Of a DNA stretch of 53,560 nt, positions 9,705 through 18,489 are shown piece by piece (position 1 is the first letter of the stretch; every line of letters starts with the position of its first letter). Source of the stretch: Caldithrix sp. (GTDB lineage Bacteria; KSB1; UBA2214; DYKH01); NCBI GenBank assembly GCA_020722685.1, contig DYKH01000022.1, positions 1 to 53,560 of the forward strand. Direction: 5' to 3'. The notes below the pieces were generated by a model. The model did not search any database and was not told the origin of the DNA. It saw only the letters and a list, made by a program, of their open reading frames with translations. The position numbers were made by a program, and so were the translations under genes.

Positions 9705-12593
9705 ATGTTGTTGCGTTTTATCTGCCTTTTTGTTCTGACTCCTCTGGTTACGGTACAAGCTCAAGTGACCGGCTGTATCGAAAGATTCGATGACGGCATC
9801 CTAACCGGTTGGGAAGAGCCTCATCCGGTCACTTTTCATCTCACCGAGGCTAACGGCGTTTTGCGAATCGACTACAATCGCATGCCGAACACCTGGGAAT
9901 GGGATAATTTCAACTATTCACCTCCCGCCACGAATATTAACGCCACGCCGCGCATCAGCCTGCGTGCCAAATCCAATGTCCTAACCGAGCTGACCTTGAA
10001 GCCGATCTACACGGATGGACGCAACGACTGGGTGCAAGCCAATTTGCCGGCGGACAATCTCTGGCACACCTATGTCTTTGAGCTTTCCCGCAGTGGCTCG
10101 ACGATTATGAACCGGATTTACTTCTACCTCGACGGCGGCGCCAAGACGCCCAAGTCCGGGATCGTCTATTTCGACGATCTGGCCATCGGCGATTCAGTGC
10201 GGGTTTCCGCTGCCAGCAAGGTGGAAGAACTGGAGGCTGCACTCAATGCGACGACGGCGCTGCTCGTGAACAGCGAGGAAGGCGATGGCATCGGGCAATA
10301 TCCCGCTGGTTCCAAAGCAGCCCTGCAATCAGCCCAACAGCAAGCGCGCGTTGTCTATCAGAATCCGCTTGCCACTGACGGCGAAGTGGAGCAGGCCATC
10401 TGGGATCTTTATGACGCCTGTGTCACCTTCGAAAGCGCCGCGCAGGTGGGAAATCCAGGCTTGATCGATTCTTTAGCTACTGCCAAAACCAAGTACCTTT
10501 ATCTTAATCTGGAGCGATTACGTAGGGACTACCTGCTCTTCGGCATGCACGACGCCACCGGCTACGGCGTGGGCTGGAGCGGCGATGATGACCGATCTGA
10601 TGTAAAGGACGTATGCGGTGATTATCCGGCGATCTATTCCTGGGATATCAATGCCGTGGATCAAGATCGCGAAATCGACCGTTTCACCTACCGCATTCGC
10701 GCGGCCCATGCGCGCGGCGGCATCAATACGCTTAGCTGGCACCAGTACGACCCGAAGAATCGCAGCTTTTATGCGGCAAACATCAACAACGAGCGGATCG
10801 TGGTCACACTTCTGCCCGGAGGCGTGTATCATCAATTCTATAGAAATCGATTGCGAAAAATTGCCGCATTCTTTAAATCGCTGCGCGGCGAAGATGGGCA
10901 TTCCATACCGATCATCTTTCGTCCCTATCACGAGCATGACGGCGCTTGGTTCTGGTGGGGTGTAGGCCACGCCACCACACAGGAATACAACGACCTCTGG
11001 CGTTTCACGGTCACCTTTTTGCGCGATTCGTTGAATGTGCACAATCTTATTTACGCGATCTCTCCCTCGTCTTTTAACAGCCAGGCCGATTATCTCAAAA
11101 TATTTCCCGGTGATGATGTCGTCGACATTTTTGGTATGGACTTTTATTTCAGCCAAACGCCCAACATGAGCGAAGAGCAGCTCTTTCTAAGCCGCTTGCG
11201 CGTGCCGGCGCAATTGGCCTTGTCGCGCGGAAAAATAGCTGCGCTCACTGAGGTAGGTCAGGAAACTCTGCCGACGGCAACCTGGTTCACGCAGTATCTG
11301 TTACCGCCTCTTAAGGAAGACTCTTTGGCTTCCACCTTAAGCTATGCAGCCGTATGGCGCAATGCGCATGAAGGGCATTTCTTTGCACCCTATCCGGGTC
11401 AGATCACGGTTGCGGATTTCATCCAGTTTTATCAGGATCCATATACGCTGTTTAATAACGATCTGCCGGACATGTTTGGCCCCTCTGCAGACGATCTACA
11501 GCCGCCGGAATTCGTTCGCTATCCCGCTGAACCATTCACAGCCACAGACACCACGATCACTTTATCTATCGAAACCAACGAACGCGCGTTTCTCCGCTAC
11601 GGCCCGCATGACGCACCCTACGCTGGCATGCCGCACGAATTTAGCATCGGTCAAGGCGGACTTGTTCATTTGACCCAATTACATGGCGAACAGGGCCGGA
11701 CTTACAATTGCTTTATTCGGGCTGTTGATTTTGCTGGGAATGAAACGCCGCAATCCACCATGGTGACCTTCACGGTGGATACTCTGCAAAAACCGGTATA
11801 CTGGTACGAGCCTATTTACGACATCACGAACTGGCCACAAGGCAACGCGCCGCTGGGGTACAATAGCAGTGAAAACGTGACTGTCACCTCGGAAGCAAAG
11901 ACTGTCTACTTTCGCGCAACATTTACTTTGCAGCAGGCGGTGGGGGCGTTGGGTATTCTGGTAAAATGCCACGATGGTGCTGTGGTATATCTGAACGGCA
12001 AAGAGATTGCCCGGCTAAATATGCCTACTGAGGGTCAGATCGGCTATGACACGCCGGCGACGGGCGCTAACAAGATCAATCAAGTGATTATCCTGAATCG
12101 GGAAGCTTTGCGGTCTCTTAATATTGGAGAGAATGTTTTGGCGGTGGAAGTGCATGCGGCCCTTTCTGCACCGGCTGACTTGTCCTTTGACGCCCGCGTT
12201 TTTAATCAAAGCGGCATTTTCCTCGATCTCGGGGCAGACTGGCATTACTATGATGCAGGCAAAGCGCCGAAGAATCTGACCATCGGAGACGTTCTTGTCC
12301 CGGTTGTAGCACCACAGGCGCGCGAGCCGCTGCGATTCTATTTGGCGCAAAACCATCCCAATCCATTCAATCCGGTGACGACTATTCGCTATGAGCTGTC
12401 TAGTGAAGGGAATGTGCGCATCCAGGTATTCGATCTAAAAGGTCAGGAGGTGGCCACTTTGCTGGACACTTCCCAGGCTGCTGGCGAATATCAAATTCCC
12501 TTTGACGGTCGGCATCTCGCCAGCGGCATTTATTTTTACCGGTTACAGACAGACGGCTATTCTGCCGTTCGGCGAATGCTGCTGCTAAAATAG
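9705..12593 (+). CDS. Multimodular GH26 beta-mannanase with T9SS tail
   Basis: Secreted GH26 mannanase, 962 aa. Modules in order: signal peptide (MLLRFICLFVLTPLVTVQA); a carbohydrate-binding sandwich (about 22-165) paralogous to that of the 1174-aa enzyme (shared pattern LTLKPxYxDGxNDW and WYLDGG/FYLDGG); a helical FIVAR-like spacer (about 170-255); the GH26 barrel (about 265-600) with FRPYHEHDGAWFWWG (acid/base E410) and ALTEVG (nucleophile E516); an Ig-like module; a galactose-binding-like jelly roll (VYLNGKEIARLNMP); and a T9SS type A tail (AQNHPNPFNPVTTIRYE to the C-terminus). Standard GH26 enzymes use Glu in HEMNG, and here HEHDG keeps the His-Glu pair. Likely an extracellular endo-mannanase anchored or released by T9SS. 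Confidence 0.93.
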   Translation: MLLRFICLFVLTPLVTVQAQVTGCIERFDDGILTGWEEPHPVTFHLTEANGVLRIDYNRMPNTWEWDNFNYSPPATNINATPRISLRAKSNVLTELTLKPIYTDGRNDWVQANLPADNLWHTYVFELSRSGSTIMNRIYFYLDGGAKTPKSGIVYFDDLAIGDSVRVSAASKVEELEAALNATTALLVNSEEGDGIGQYPAGSKAALQSAQQQARVVYQNPLATDGEVEQAIWDLYDACVTFESAAQVGNPGLIDSLATAKTKYLYLNLERLRRDYLLFGMHDATGYGVGWSGDDDRSDVKDVCGDYPAIYSWDINAVDQDREIDRFTYRIRAAHARGGINTLSWHQYDPKNRSFYAANINNERIVVTLLPGGVYHQFYRNRLRKIAAFFKSLRGEDGHSIPIIFRPYHEHDGAWFWWGVGHATTQEYNDLWRFTVTFLRDSLNVHNLIYAISPSSFNSQADYLKIFPGDDVVDIFGMDFYFSQTPNMSEEQLFLSRLRVPAQLALSRGKIAALTEVGQETLPTATWFTQYLLPPLKEDSLASTLSYAAVWRNAHEGHFFAPYPGQITVADFIQFYQDPYTLFNNDLPDMFGPSADDLQPPEFVRYPAEPFTATDTTITLSIETNERAFLRYGPHDAPYAGMPHEFSIGQGGLVHLTQLHGEQGRTYNCFIRAVDFAGNETPQSTMVTFTVDTLQKPVYWYEPIYDITNWPQGNAPLGYNSSENVTVTSEAKTVYFRATFTLQQAVGALGILVKCHDGAVVYLNGKEIARLNMPTEGQIGYDTPATGANKINQVIILNREALRSLNIGENVLAVEVHAALSAPADLSFDARVFNQSGIFLDLGADWHYYDAGKAPKNLTIGDVLVPVVAPQAREPLRFYLAQNHPNPFNPVTTIRYELSSEGNVRIQVFDLKGQEVATLLDTSQAAGEYQIPFDGRHLASGIYFYRLQTDGYSAVRRMLLLK

Positions 12594-12720
12594 AGACTGG
12601 CTACGTTTGCGGAAGGATGAGAATCACTGTGTTGCCCTCTTGGGGAGCAATCCCTTCCGGAAAGGATAGTCCACTAAAAAGTGAGCTTCGTAGGCTTGAC
12701 AAAGAACGAGAGTGAACCTT

Positions 12721-14547
12721 ATGAAAATGACCTGGCTGGATTTCACCATCATCATCGTCTATCTCTTAAGCATCAGCTTGATCGGTTTGTTTCTCAAGAA
12801 ACGCGCTTCCAAAAATTTGAGCTCTTATCTATTGGGCGGAAATCAATTGCCCTGGTATTTGCTCGGCTTATCCAACGCTTCGGGCATGTTCGACATTTCC
12901 GGCACCATGTGGCTGGTGACCATTCTTTTCGTCTATGGTTTGAAGAGCATCTGGCTGCCCTGGCTGTGGCCTACTTTTAACCAAATCTTCCTGATGGTTT
13001 TTTTGTCGGCTTGGCTGCGGCGATCCAACGTCACCACCGGCGCGCAATGGATTGGCACCCGTTTCGGCAGCGGTCGCGATGCCACCCTGTCGCACACCAT
13101 CGTGGTTGTCTTTGCCCTGATCAGTTGCCTCGGCTTTCTCGCTTATGGGTTCGTCGGCCTTGGCAAGTTCATTGAGATTTTCATTCCCTGGGAGGTGGTC
13201 TCTCCGCACATTCCCTTCGAGGTGAATCCGGCTTATGTGCCGCATCTTTACGGCATAGTCTTCACCGTTTTCGCCGTCTTGTACACTGTTTTGGGCGGGA
13301 TGACCAGCATCGTTCTCGCCGATTTGGTGCAGTACATCATCATGACGGTCGCCAGCGTTCTCATCGCCATCATCGCCATGAAGGCGTTGTCCTCGCAGGT
13401 GCTGGTGGTACCGGACGGCTGGCTCAGTCCCTTTTTCGGCTGGAAGTTGAATCTGGATTGGAGGAACATCATTGCCGAGGTCAATGCCAAAATCGCCAGC
13501 GATCAATTCGATTGGTTCACCATCATCATGATGCTCATGCTGTTCAAAGGCATTTTAGCCAGCGCCGCCGGACCGGCTCCCAACTATGACATGCAAAAAA
13601 TACTTGCCACGCGCTCTCCGCGCGAAGCGGGCATGATGAGCGGTTTCGTTTCGGTCATCCTCATGCCGGTACGCTATTTGATGATTGCCGGCTTTGCCGT
13701 TCTGGGATTACTATATTACGATCGACTGGACCTGATCGTCGGCGCCGGTCGCCTCGACTTTGAGCAAATACTTCCTTCTGCTATTAGCGAGTTTGTGCCT
13801 GCCGGACTGATGGGCATACTTTTAGCCGGATTGATTGCAGCTTTCATGGGCACCTTCTCCGGTACCTTGAACGCCGCCCAAGCTTACATCGTAAACGATC
13901 TGTACCTCAAATACATCAAGCCCCAGGCTTCCAACCTGCAAGTGCAGTTCATGAGTTACAGCAGCGGCATTCTGATGGTAGTTTTCAGCATTGTTCTTGG
14001 TTTTTTTGCGCAGGATGTGAACAGCCTTCTGCAATGGATCGTCTCGGCCCTGTATGGCAGCTACGTGGCCTCCAACGTGCTCAAGTGGTATTGGTGGCGT
14101 TTCAACGGCTACGGCTATTTCTGGGGCATGTTGGCCGGACTCATTCCCGCACTCGTTTTCCCGCTCGTCTTCAAGCAGACATTGGAGCTTTACTACTTCC
14201 CGCTGTTGTTGTTCATTTCCGTGCTGGGCTGCTACGTGGGTTCCTACCTGAGTGAGCCGACCGAGGAAAAGGTCCTCATGGACTTTTACAAGACGGTTCG
14301 TCCTTGGGGATTCTGGAAGCCCATTTATGAGAAAATTAGAGCGCAGGAGCCGGGCCTAAAGAGAAACAGTGATTTCAAACGAGACGCAGTTAATGTCATT
14401 GTGGGGACCATCTGGCAAACCGGATTGGTGGCATTGCCCATTTATGTTGTGCTAATGAAAACCGGTTCCATACTCATTTGTGCCGCTGTTGTCCTGGCAA
14501 CCAGCTTTTTTTTGAAGAAGAATTGGCTGGACAAATTACGAGATTGA
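12721..14547 (+). CDS. Sodium:solute symporter (SSS family), putative manno-oligosaccharide importer
   Basis: Inner-membrane SSS/SLC5-type symporter of 608 aa with about 13-14 hydrophobic segments. Family features include the first helix FTIIIVYLLSISLIGLFLKK, the SSYLLGGNQLPWYLLGLSNASGMFDISG region (unwound helix 1 area) and the YTVLGGMTSIVLADLVQYIIM segment. A C-terminal extension of about 100 aa beyond the core ends in two more membrane helices. ATG 12721 is chosen, preceded by AACGAGAG; an in-frame GTG at 12712 is possible. It is the last gene of the mannan locus, so uptake of mannobiose or mannose is a reasonable guess, but SSS substrates cannot be read from sequence. Confidence 0.85.
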   Translation: MKMTWLDFTIIIVYLLSISLIGLFLKKRASKNLSSYLLGGNQLPWYLLGLSNASGMFDISGTMWLVTILFVYGLKSIWLPWLWPTFNQIFLMVFLSAWLRRSNVTTGAQWIGTRFGSGRDATLSHTIVVVFALISCLGFLAYGFVGLGKFIEIFIPWEVVSPHIPFEVNPAYVPHLYGIVFTVFAVLYTVLGGMTSIVLADLVQYIIMTVASVLIAIIAMKALSSQVLVVPDGWLSPFFGWKLNLDWRNIIAEVNAKIASDQFDWFTIIMMLMLFKGILASAAGPAPNYDMQKILATRSPREAGMMSGFVSVILMPVRYLMIAGFAVLGLLYYDRLDLIVGAGRLDFEQILPSAISEFVPAGLMGILLAGLIAAFMGTFSGTLNAAQAYIVNDLYLKYIKPQASNLQVQFMSYSSGILMVVFSIVLGFFAQDVNSLLQWIVSALYGSYVASNVLKWYWWRFNGYGYFWGMLAGLIPALVFPLVFKQTLELYYFPLLLFISVLGCYVGSYLSEPTEEKVLMDFYKTVRPWGFWKPIYEKIRAQEPGLKRNSDFKRDAVNVIVGTIWQTGLVALPIYVVLMKTGSILICAAVVLATSFFLKKNWLDKLRD

Positions 14548-14778
14548 AAGTGCAGGGATTCCTTTGTTTCTCAGAGAAAATGGCCTTGGCAATCTGTGAT
14601 ATTCAGCGGCTGGTACGAGGAGCCTTTGATCGTAAGGATTTCATGGCTAACGGGTCGTACTTCCAGAAAGACAAACGCCAAGATTAACTTGGTCGCCGAA
14701 GGAACAAGGGCCATCTGGTTCCCTTTTTGTGAACGGGTGCCTGTACGAACAACTGCGCACGCCAAGACGAAAAATAGC

Positions 14779-14807
14779 TTGAAATTCCCCGAAAAAATTT
14801 GTATCAT
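14779..14807 (+). promoter_or_regulatory. Sigma70-type promoter for the CAU tRNA
   Basis: TTGAAA (14779-14784) and TATCAT (14802-14807) are separated by 17 bases. The expected start point near 14814 lies about 8 bases before the tRNA. The 14548-14778 stretch upstream holds nothing recognisable. Confidence 0.6.
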
Positions 14808-14821
14808 TTCCGGCGTCGTTC

Positions 14822-14893
14822 GGGCCCGTAGCTCAACGGTAGAGCAACGGACTCATAATCCGCAGGTTGTAGGTTCGAAACCTACCGGGCCCA
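14822..14893 (+). tRNA. tRNA-CAU (Met elongator, or Ile2 if lysidine-modified)
   Basis: A 72-base cloverleaf. The acceptor stem GGGCCCG/CGGGCCC is perfect, the D arm is GCTC-AACGGTA-GAGC, and the anticodon loop CTCATAA gives CAU. The T arm is GTAGG-TTCGAAA-CCTAC and the discriminator is A. The top pair of the anticodon stem is an A/C mismatch. CCA is not encoded (the next bases are CAT), so it must be added after transcription. CAU can be Met or Ile2, and the bases seen do not settle which. Confidence 0.93.
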
Positions 14894-15322
14894 CATGGAC
14901 TTTCCCACCTTTGCGAGAGGGATGCTTTTTCTCTTTGCTCGGCATCCGCTGTCTTGTCCCAAGCCAAAGGTACAATTTTTGTAACACGTTGTATAGACGG
15001 CTAATGGATTTTGATCGACATCTCTGACCGGCATTGCCTTCTTCGAATCGCCAACTTGCCGCCTTACCAAGCCTGAATGACAACTGCTGAAGAGCTTCTG
15101 TGATAACGCGAAGTAGTGATGGTGAGTAGTCTGTATCAACTTGGAACAGGCCATCTCCTGCAATACAGTTTTGCATCCTTTCACAAAGTTTATGCTTGAC
15201 TTTTAGCCAATGGCAACTTACATTTGCACCAGATTTTACCCAGCAGTGAGCCGGCCATTTCAGTTGCCGGATGACCTGCTGGATTCAAGTCAGCCGAATT
15301 GGGTTCGTTGGGATTATATGTG
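14894..15322. other. Gene-free stretch after the tRNA
   Basis: About 430 bases between the tRNA and the TonB-like gene. No convincing reading frame, hairpin or repeat is seen. Open frames on the - strand here are short and run back through the tRNA. Confidence 0.5.
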
Positions 15323-16495
15323 ATGGCAGAAAAGAGAGCACAAAGTAAATTCCCGCGGGAATTTTCCCAAAAGGGCATTGCCGAGTTTGATTGGAGATTT
15401 TTTCTCATCGTGCTGCTCTCGTTGTTTGTACACGTCGCTGCCGTCGTATATTTCAAAGCTCACCTGCCCAAACTTCTTCAAGCAAGCACCATTTCTCAAA
15501 TCCAAAAGCGATACGCGAATTTACTTTTGGAACGAACGACGCCTCCGCCGGCAACTCTGCCGACCAGTGCTGTGACCTTGCCCCCGAGCGAAATCCTCGG
15601 CACGGAAGCGAGTGCGGGCGCTGCCGCGGCCTTAGAATCCGGAGGCGCACCTGCTCTCGGCGCCGCCAGCACTCCTGCAGCCGGAGGCGGAACGATGTTG
15701 AGTGCGGAAGCGCGCTTGCCCACTGCCGGCGAAATGGCTTTGGCCGGAAGGTCAGGTGCTAATCGACGCGCCTCGGCCGTCGCCGAGGTGGTCAACGCGG
15801 TCTCTTCGGTCGGCTTTTTGGCCGTTCTCACGGCTGGAAGCGGCTACGTGCCGGAGGGGTATATTGACAGCATCAGCAGTTACGGCGACGTGGAAAACAG
15901 TCGCCTGGGAGAAGTGCTCGCCGGCATGGACGGTACACAAGTTTCCCGCGGCCCGGACGGCAAAGGCTGGACCGGCAGCGGAAACGGTCGTTCCGGCAGC
16001 GGAATTGGAGACGGTCGAGTGGTGCGTGGCACGCGACGGGAGAGCCGTGCTTTGAACGTGGATGATTTGATCGGAACCCTGCAGCCTACGGCTGCCATCG
16101 AGTTTGACAAAATCAATCGGAACGAAACCTATACCGCTCTTGCCGGGGCCATCGATAAGAAGCCGCCGATTCCGACCACACCGGAAGAAAAAGAAAAGCT
16201 GCGGCGAAAGCCTGATTTTGTGCAAGGGGTCATCAATAGGCATCGCATTGCCATTACCGATTGTTATAAGCGGCTGCTGCGCACCCAGCCGGACCTGAAG
16301 GGCAAAGTCGAAGTGCGATTTGCCATTAATCCGGAAGGCCGGGTCTCCTGGGTGGAAATTCTCAATTCCACCATCGGTGAGCCGGAATTGGATTCGTGTA
16401 TTCTTTTGCGAATCAGGAATTGGAATGACTTTGGCTTTGGCGATCCAACAGCGCCGGATGAGGTTTATCGCCAAACATTTACATTCGGATATTAA
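15323..16495 (+). CDS. AgmX/PglI C-terminal (TonB-like) envelope protein
   Basis: Inner-membrane-anchored periplasmic protein of 390 aa. One N-terminal transmembrane helix (FFLIVLLSLFVHVAAVVYF, about residues 24-45) is followed by an Ala/Pro/Gly-rich region and a Gly-rich linker (about 195-230). A C-terminal domain (about 290-390) carries the AgmX/PglI or TonB-type pattern GVINRHRIAITDCYKRLL, KVEVRFAINPEGRVSWVEI and LDSCILLRIRNW. The two Cys residues (DCYKR and DSCIL) are typical of the AgmX/PglI class. Likely couples inner-membrane energy to an outer-membrane or motility machine. ATG 15323 is chosen; in-frame TTG 15299 and GTG 15320 are alternatives. An intrinsic terminator follows it. Confidence 0.8.
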   Translation: MAEKRAQSKFPREFSQKGIAEFDWRFFLIVLLSLFVHVAAVVYFKAHLPKLLQASTISQIQKRYANLLLERTTPPPATLPTSAVTLPPSEILGTEASAGAAAALESGGAPALGAASTPAAGGGTMLSAEARLPTAGEMALAGRSGANRRASAVAEVVNAVSSVGFLAVLTAGSGYVPEGYIDSISSYGDVENSRLGEVLAGMDGTQVSRGPDGKGWTGSGNGRSGSGIGDGRVVRGTRRESRALNVDDLIGTLQPTAAIEFDKINRNETYTALAGAIDKKPPIPTTPEEKEKLRRKPDFVQGVINRHRIAITDCYKRLLRTQPDLKGKVEVRFAINPEGRVSWVEILNSTIGEPELDSCILLRIRNWNDFGFGDPTAPDEVYRQTFTFGY

Positions 16496-16518
16496 GCGTT
16501 TTCGATACGTCGGATCGT

Positions 16519-16551
16519 GCCGAAAGGTTGTTGCAGCCCTTCGGCTTTTTT
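16519..16551 (+). terminator. Rho-independent terminator after the TonB-like gene
   Basis: GCCGAAAGG (16519-16527) pairs with CCCTTCGGC (16537-16545), with one internal A/C mismatch, and is followed by six T residues (16546-16551). It separates the TonB-like gene from the SDR gene. Confidence 0.75.
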
Positions 16552-16576
16552 GTGTCTAAATGTCAGAATTGCTTCT

Positions 16577-17329
16577 ATGCTTGATTTTTCCGGCAAAGTT
16601 GCCTTGATTACCGGCGGTTCACGCGGCATCGGCAGGGCGACGGCCATTTTGTTCGGCAAGCTGGGGGGAACCCCTGTTGTAAATTACCTCAGCAATGAGA
16701 CTGCAGCCAAACAAGTAGTAGCGGAAATAGAAGTGATAGGCGGCAAGGCCGTGTCTATCGCCGGTGATGTCTCCGATCTGCGACAAGTGAAACGAATGGT
16801 GGACATGCTTTTGAAGCAGCTTGGTCACATCGACATTCTAGTCAACAATGCCGGGGTTTGGCTGCCCTCGTCGATTAAGCAGTTTGATTTCGCCGCATAT
16901 GAGCAAACTTTGGCCATCAATTTGACAGGAAGTATCAATTGCTGTTCAGCGGTTGTGCCCGCCATGATCGAGCAAGGTGGGGGCCGCATCATCAATATTG
17001 CCTCTACCGCAGGACAGAGAGGCGAGGCGGGCTATTCCCCCTACGCAGCTTCCAAAGGAGCGATCATTAGCTTTACCAAGTCACTGGCGGCTGAGTTGGC
17101 TGCGGACAACATTCTGGTCAACTGCGTAGCTCCCGGTTGGGTAGACACCGATATGAGCGCAGAAGCCATCCGGCTGGAGAGCGAAAAAATTTTCTCCGCC
17201 ATTCCCTTACGCCGGCCTGCAACCGCCGAAGAGATCGCTTGGCCGATCCTATTTTTGGCATCGGAAGGCGCCAGCTACATCACCGGCGAAATTCTTAATG
17301 TGAATGGTGGATCGGTCCTCTGTGGATAA
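16577..17329 (+). CDS. SDR-family oxidoreductase (FabG-like)
   Basis: Classical short-chain dehydrogenase/reductase, 250 aa, cytoplasmic and probably NADP(H)-dependent. The cofactor motif TGGSRGIGRA is near the N-terminus, then LVNNAG, the catalytic Ser in NIASTAGQRGEAGYSPYAASKGA with the Tyr-x-x-x-Lys pair (YAASK), and the C-terminal FLASEGASYITGEILNVNGG. It resembles 3-oxoacyl-ACP reductase but no fatty-acid genes adjoin it, so the substrate is open. ATG 16577 (MLDFSGKVALITGG) fits the family; a frame start at 16517 lies inside the terminator. It is followed almost immediately by the AIR-synthase-like gene. Confidence 0.88.
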   Translation: MLDFSGKVALITGGSRGIGRATAILFGKLGGTPVVNYLSNETAAKQVVAEIEVIGGKAVSIAGDVSDLRQVKRMVDMLLKQLGHIDILVNNAGVWLPSSIKQFDFAAYEQTLAINLTGSINCCSAVVPAMIEQGGGRIINIASTAGQRGEAGYSPYAASKGAIISFTKSLAAELAADNILVNCVAPGWVDTDMSAEAIRLESEKIFSAIPLRRPATAEEIAWPILFLASEGASYITGEILNVNGGSVLCG

Positions 17330-17345
17330 CCAGGAGATTGGAGGA

Positions 17346-18368
17346 GTGACAAGCGATATCGAGAAATTGCGTACCGGCAAGCTAGCGCACCACTTTCTTG
17401 CTCGTCTGCTGGCAACACATGCCACAGCCGATGAGCGAATCATCGTCGGCCCCGCAATCGGCGAGGACGCAACCGTCATTGACATGGGGGATCGCTACCT
17501 CATCGCCAAGACCGATCCTATCACGTTCGTTGCGGAGCAAATCGGCTATTATGCCGTGCAGGTGAACACGAATGACATCGTCTGCATGGGCGGGCAACCC
17601 AAATGGTTTTTGGCCACCTTGCTATTGCCGGAAAAGGGAACGACCGCTGAGCTGGTAGAAGCAATTTTTGCCCAAATTGCCGATGTTTGCCGGCAGGAAA
17701 AGATTGCCTTTTGCGGCGGACATACTGAGGTGACCGTCGGCATCGATCGCCCCATTGCGGTAGGGCAGATGCTGGGTGAAGTGGCGAAGGACAAATTGAT
17801 CACCAAAAAGGGGGCGAGAGAAAACGATGTGATTATTTTGGTGAAAGAAATCCCTATTGAAGGCACCACGATCATTGCGCGGGAAAAGGCTGTGGAGTTA
17901 AAGGAGCTTTACTCGGAAGCTTTCGTGCGTCAGTGTCAGAATCTGCTCTTTAGTCCGGGCATCGGCGTGCGCCGCGAAGCGGAAATCGCCTTGGCGGCCG
18001 GCGAGGTTCACGCCATGCACGATCCAACCGAGGGTGGTTTGGCTACCGCCCTGCACGAGTTGGCCACGGCAGCCGGTTTGGGCGTTCGCATCGATTATTC
18101 CCGCATTCCCTTCTTACCGGAAGGGAAACTGCTTTGCGATCAGTATGAGTTGAACCCTCTCGGCTGCATCTCCTCGGGTTCGCTGCTCCTCGTTGTTTCA
18201 CCCAAAGTAGTGCAACCCATTCTGACGGCTTTTGCCGCTCACAGAATCGTCGCCGCGGAAATCGGCCTTATGACCGCGCTGGACTGCGGCAAAACCATGC
18301 TTGTGGAGGGGAAGGAAGTGGAGTTGCCCATTTTTCCGCAGGATGAGATTGGGAAGATATTTGCATAG
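17346..18368 (+). CDS. AIR synthase-related (HypE/PurM-fold) protein
   Basis: Member of the AIR synthase-related ATP-binding superfamily, 340 aa from GTG 17346. The N-terminal domain carries AIGEDATVI, the TDPITF strand and VNTNDIVCMGGQP. The C-terminal domain carries HDPTEGGLATALHELA, typical of HypE/SelD relatives. It ends EIGKIFA and lacks the C-terminal Pro-Arg-Ile-Cys tail needed for HypE function, so it is probably not a hydrogenase maturation protein. GTG 17346 has AGGAG at 17332-17336 upstream; the alternative ATG 17304 would overlap the SDR gene by 26 bases. The last 111 bases are repeated about 970 bp downstream, after the toxin-antitoxin pair. Confidence 0.8.
   Translation: MTSDIEKLRTGKLAHHFLARLLATHATADERIIVGPAIGEDATVIDMGDRYLIAKTDPITFVAEQIGYYAVQVNTNDIVCMGGQPKWFLATLLLPEKGTTAELVEAIFAQIADVCRQEKIAFCGGHTEVTVGIDRPIAVGQMLGEVAKDKLITKKGARENDVIILVKEIPIEGTTIIAREKAVELKELYSEAFVRQCQNLLFSPGIGVRREAEIALAAGEVHAMHDPTEGGLATALHELATAAGLGVRIDYSRIPFLPEGKLLCDQYELNPLGCISSGSLLLVVSPKVVQPILTAFAAHRIVAAEIGLMTALDCGKTMLVEGKEVELPIFPQDEIGKIFA
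18258..18368 (+). repeat. Direct repeat, copy 1 (true 3' end of the AIR-synthase-like gene)
   Basis: These 111 bases match 19224-19334 with no indels and 9 mismatches (92%). Homology begins abruptly inside the gene and stops within about 6 bases of its TAG. Confidence 0.9.
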
Positions 18369-18403
18369 AAATCGGATCTGTTCGAATTGCTCACTTGGTT
18401 CTT

Positions 18404-18436
18404 AACTCTGACAGGGTTCCAAACCCTGTCAGAGTT
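18404..18436. repeat. Perfect 15-bp palindrome
   Basis: AACTCTGACAGGGTT (18404-18418), a three-base CCA loop, and AACCCTGTCAGAGTT (18422-18436). The stem is perfect. There is no T tract beyond TT, so it is more likely a mobile or structural intergenic palindrome than a classical terminator. The GGTTCCAAAACC-type core recurs at 32864-32893. Confidence 0.85.
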
Positions 18437-18489
18437 ATTCGCCCAAAGATTGGGGGCGAGAATTTTCGCTTAAAGTGCAGAGAGCAGAG

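Noticed and set aside
12600..12675. GGAAGGAT/ATCCCTTCC pairing as a terminator after the GH26 gene
   Set aside because: The stem has a bulge, the loop is about 35 bases and no T run follows, so support is too weak.
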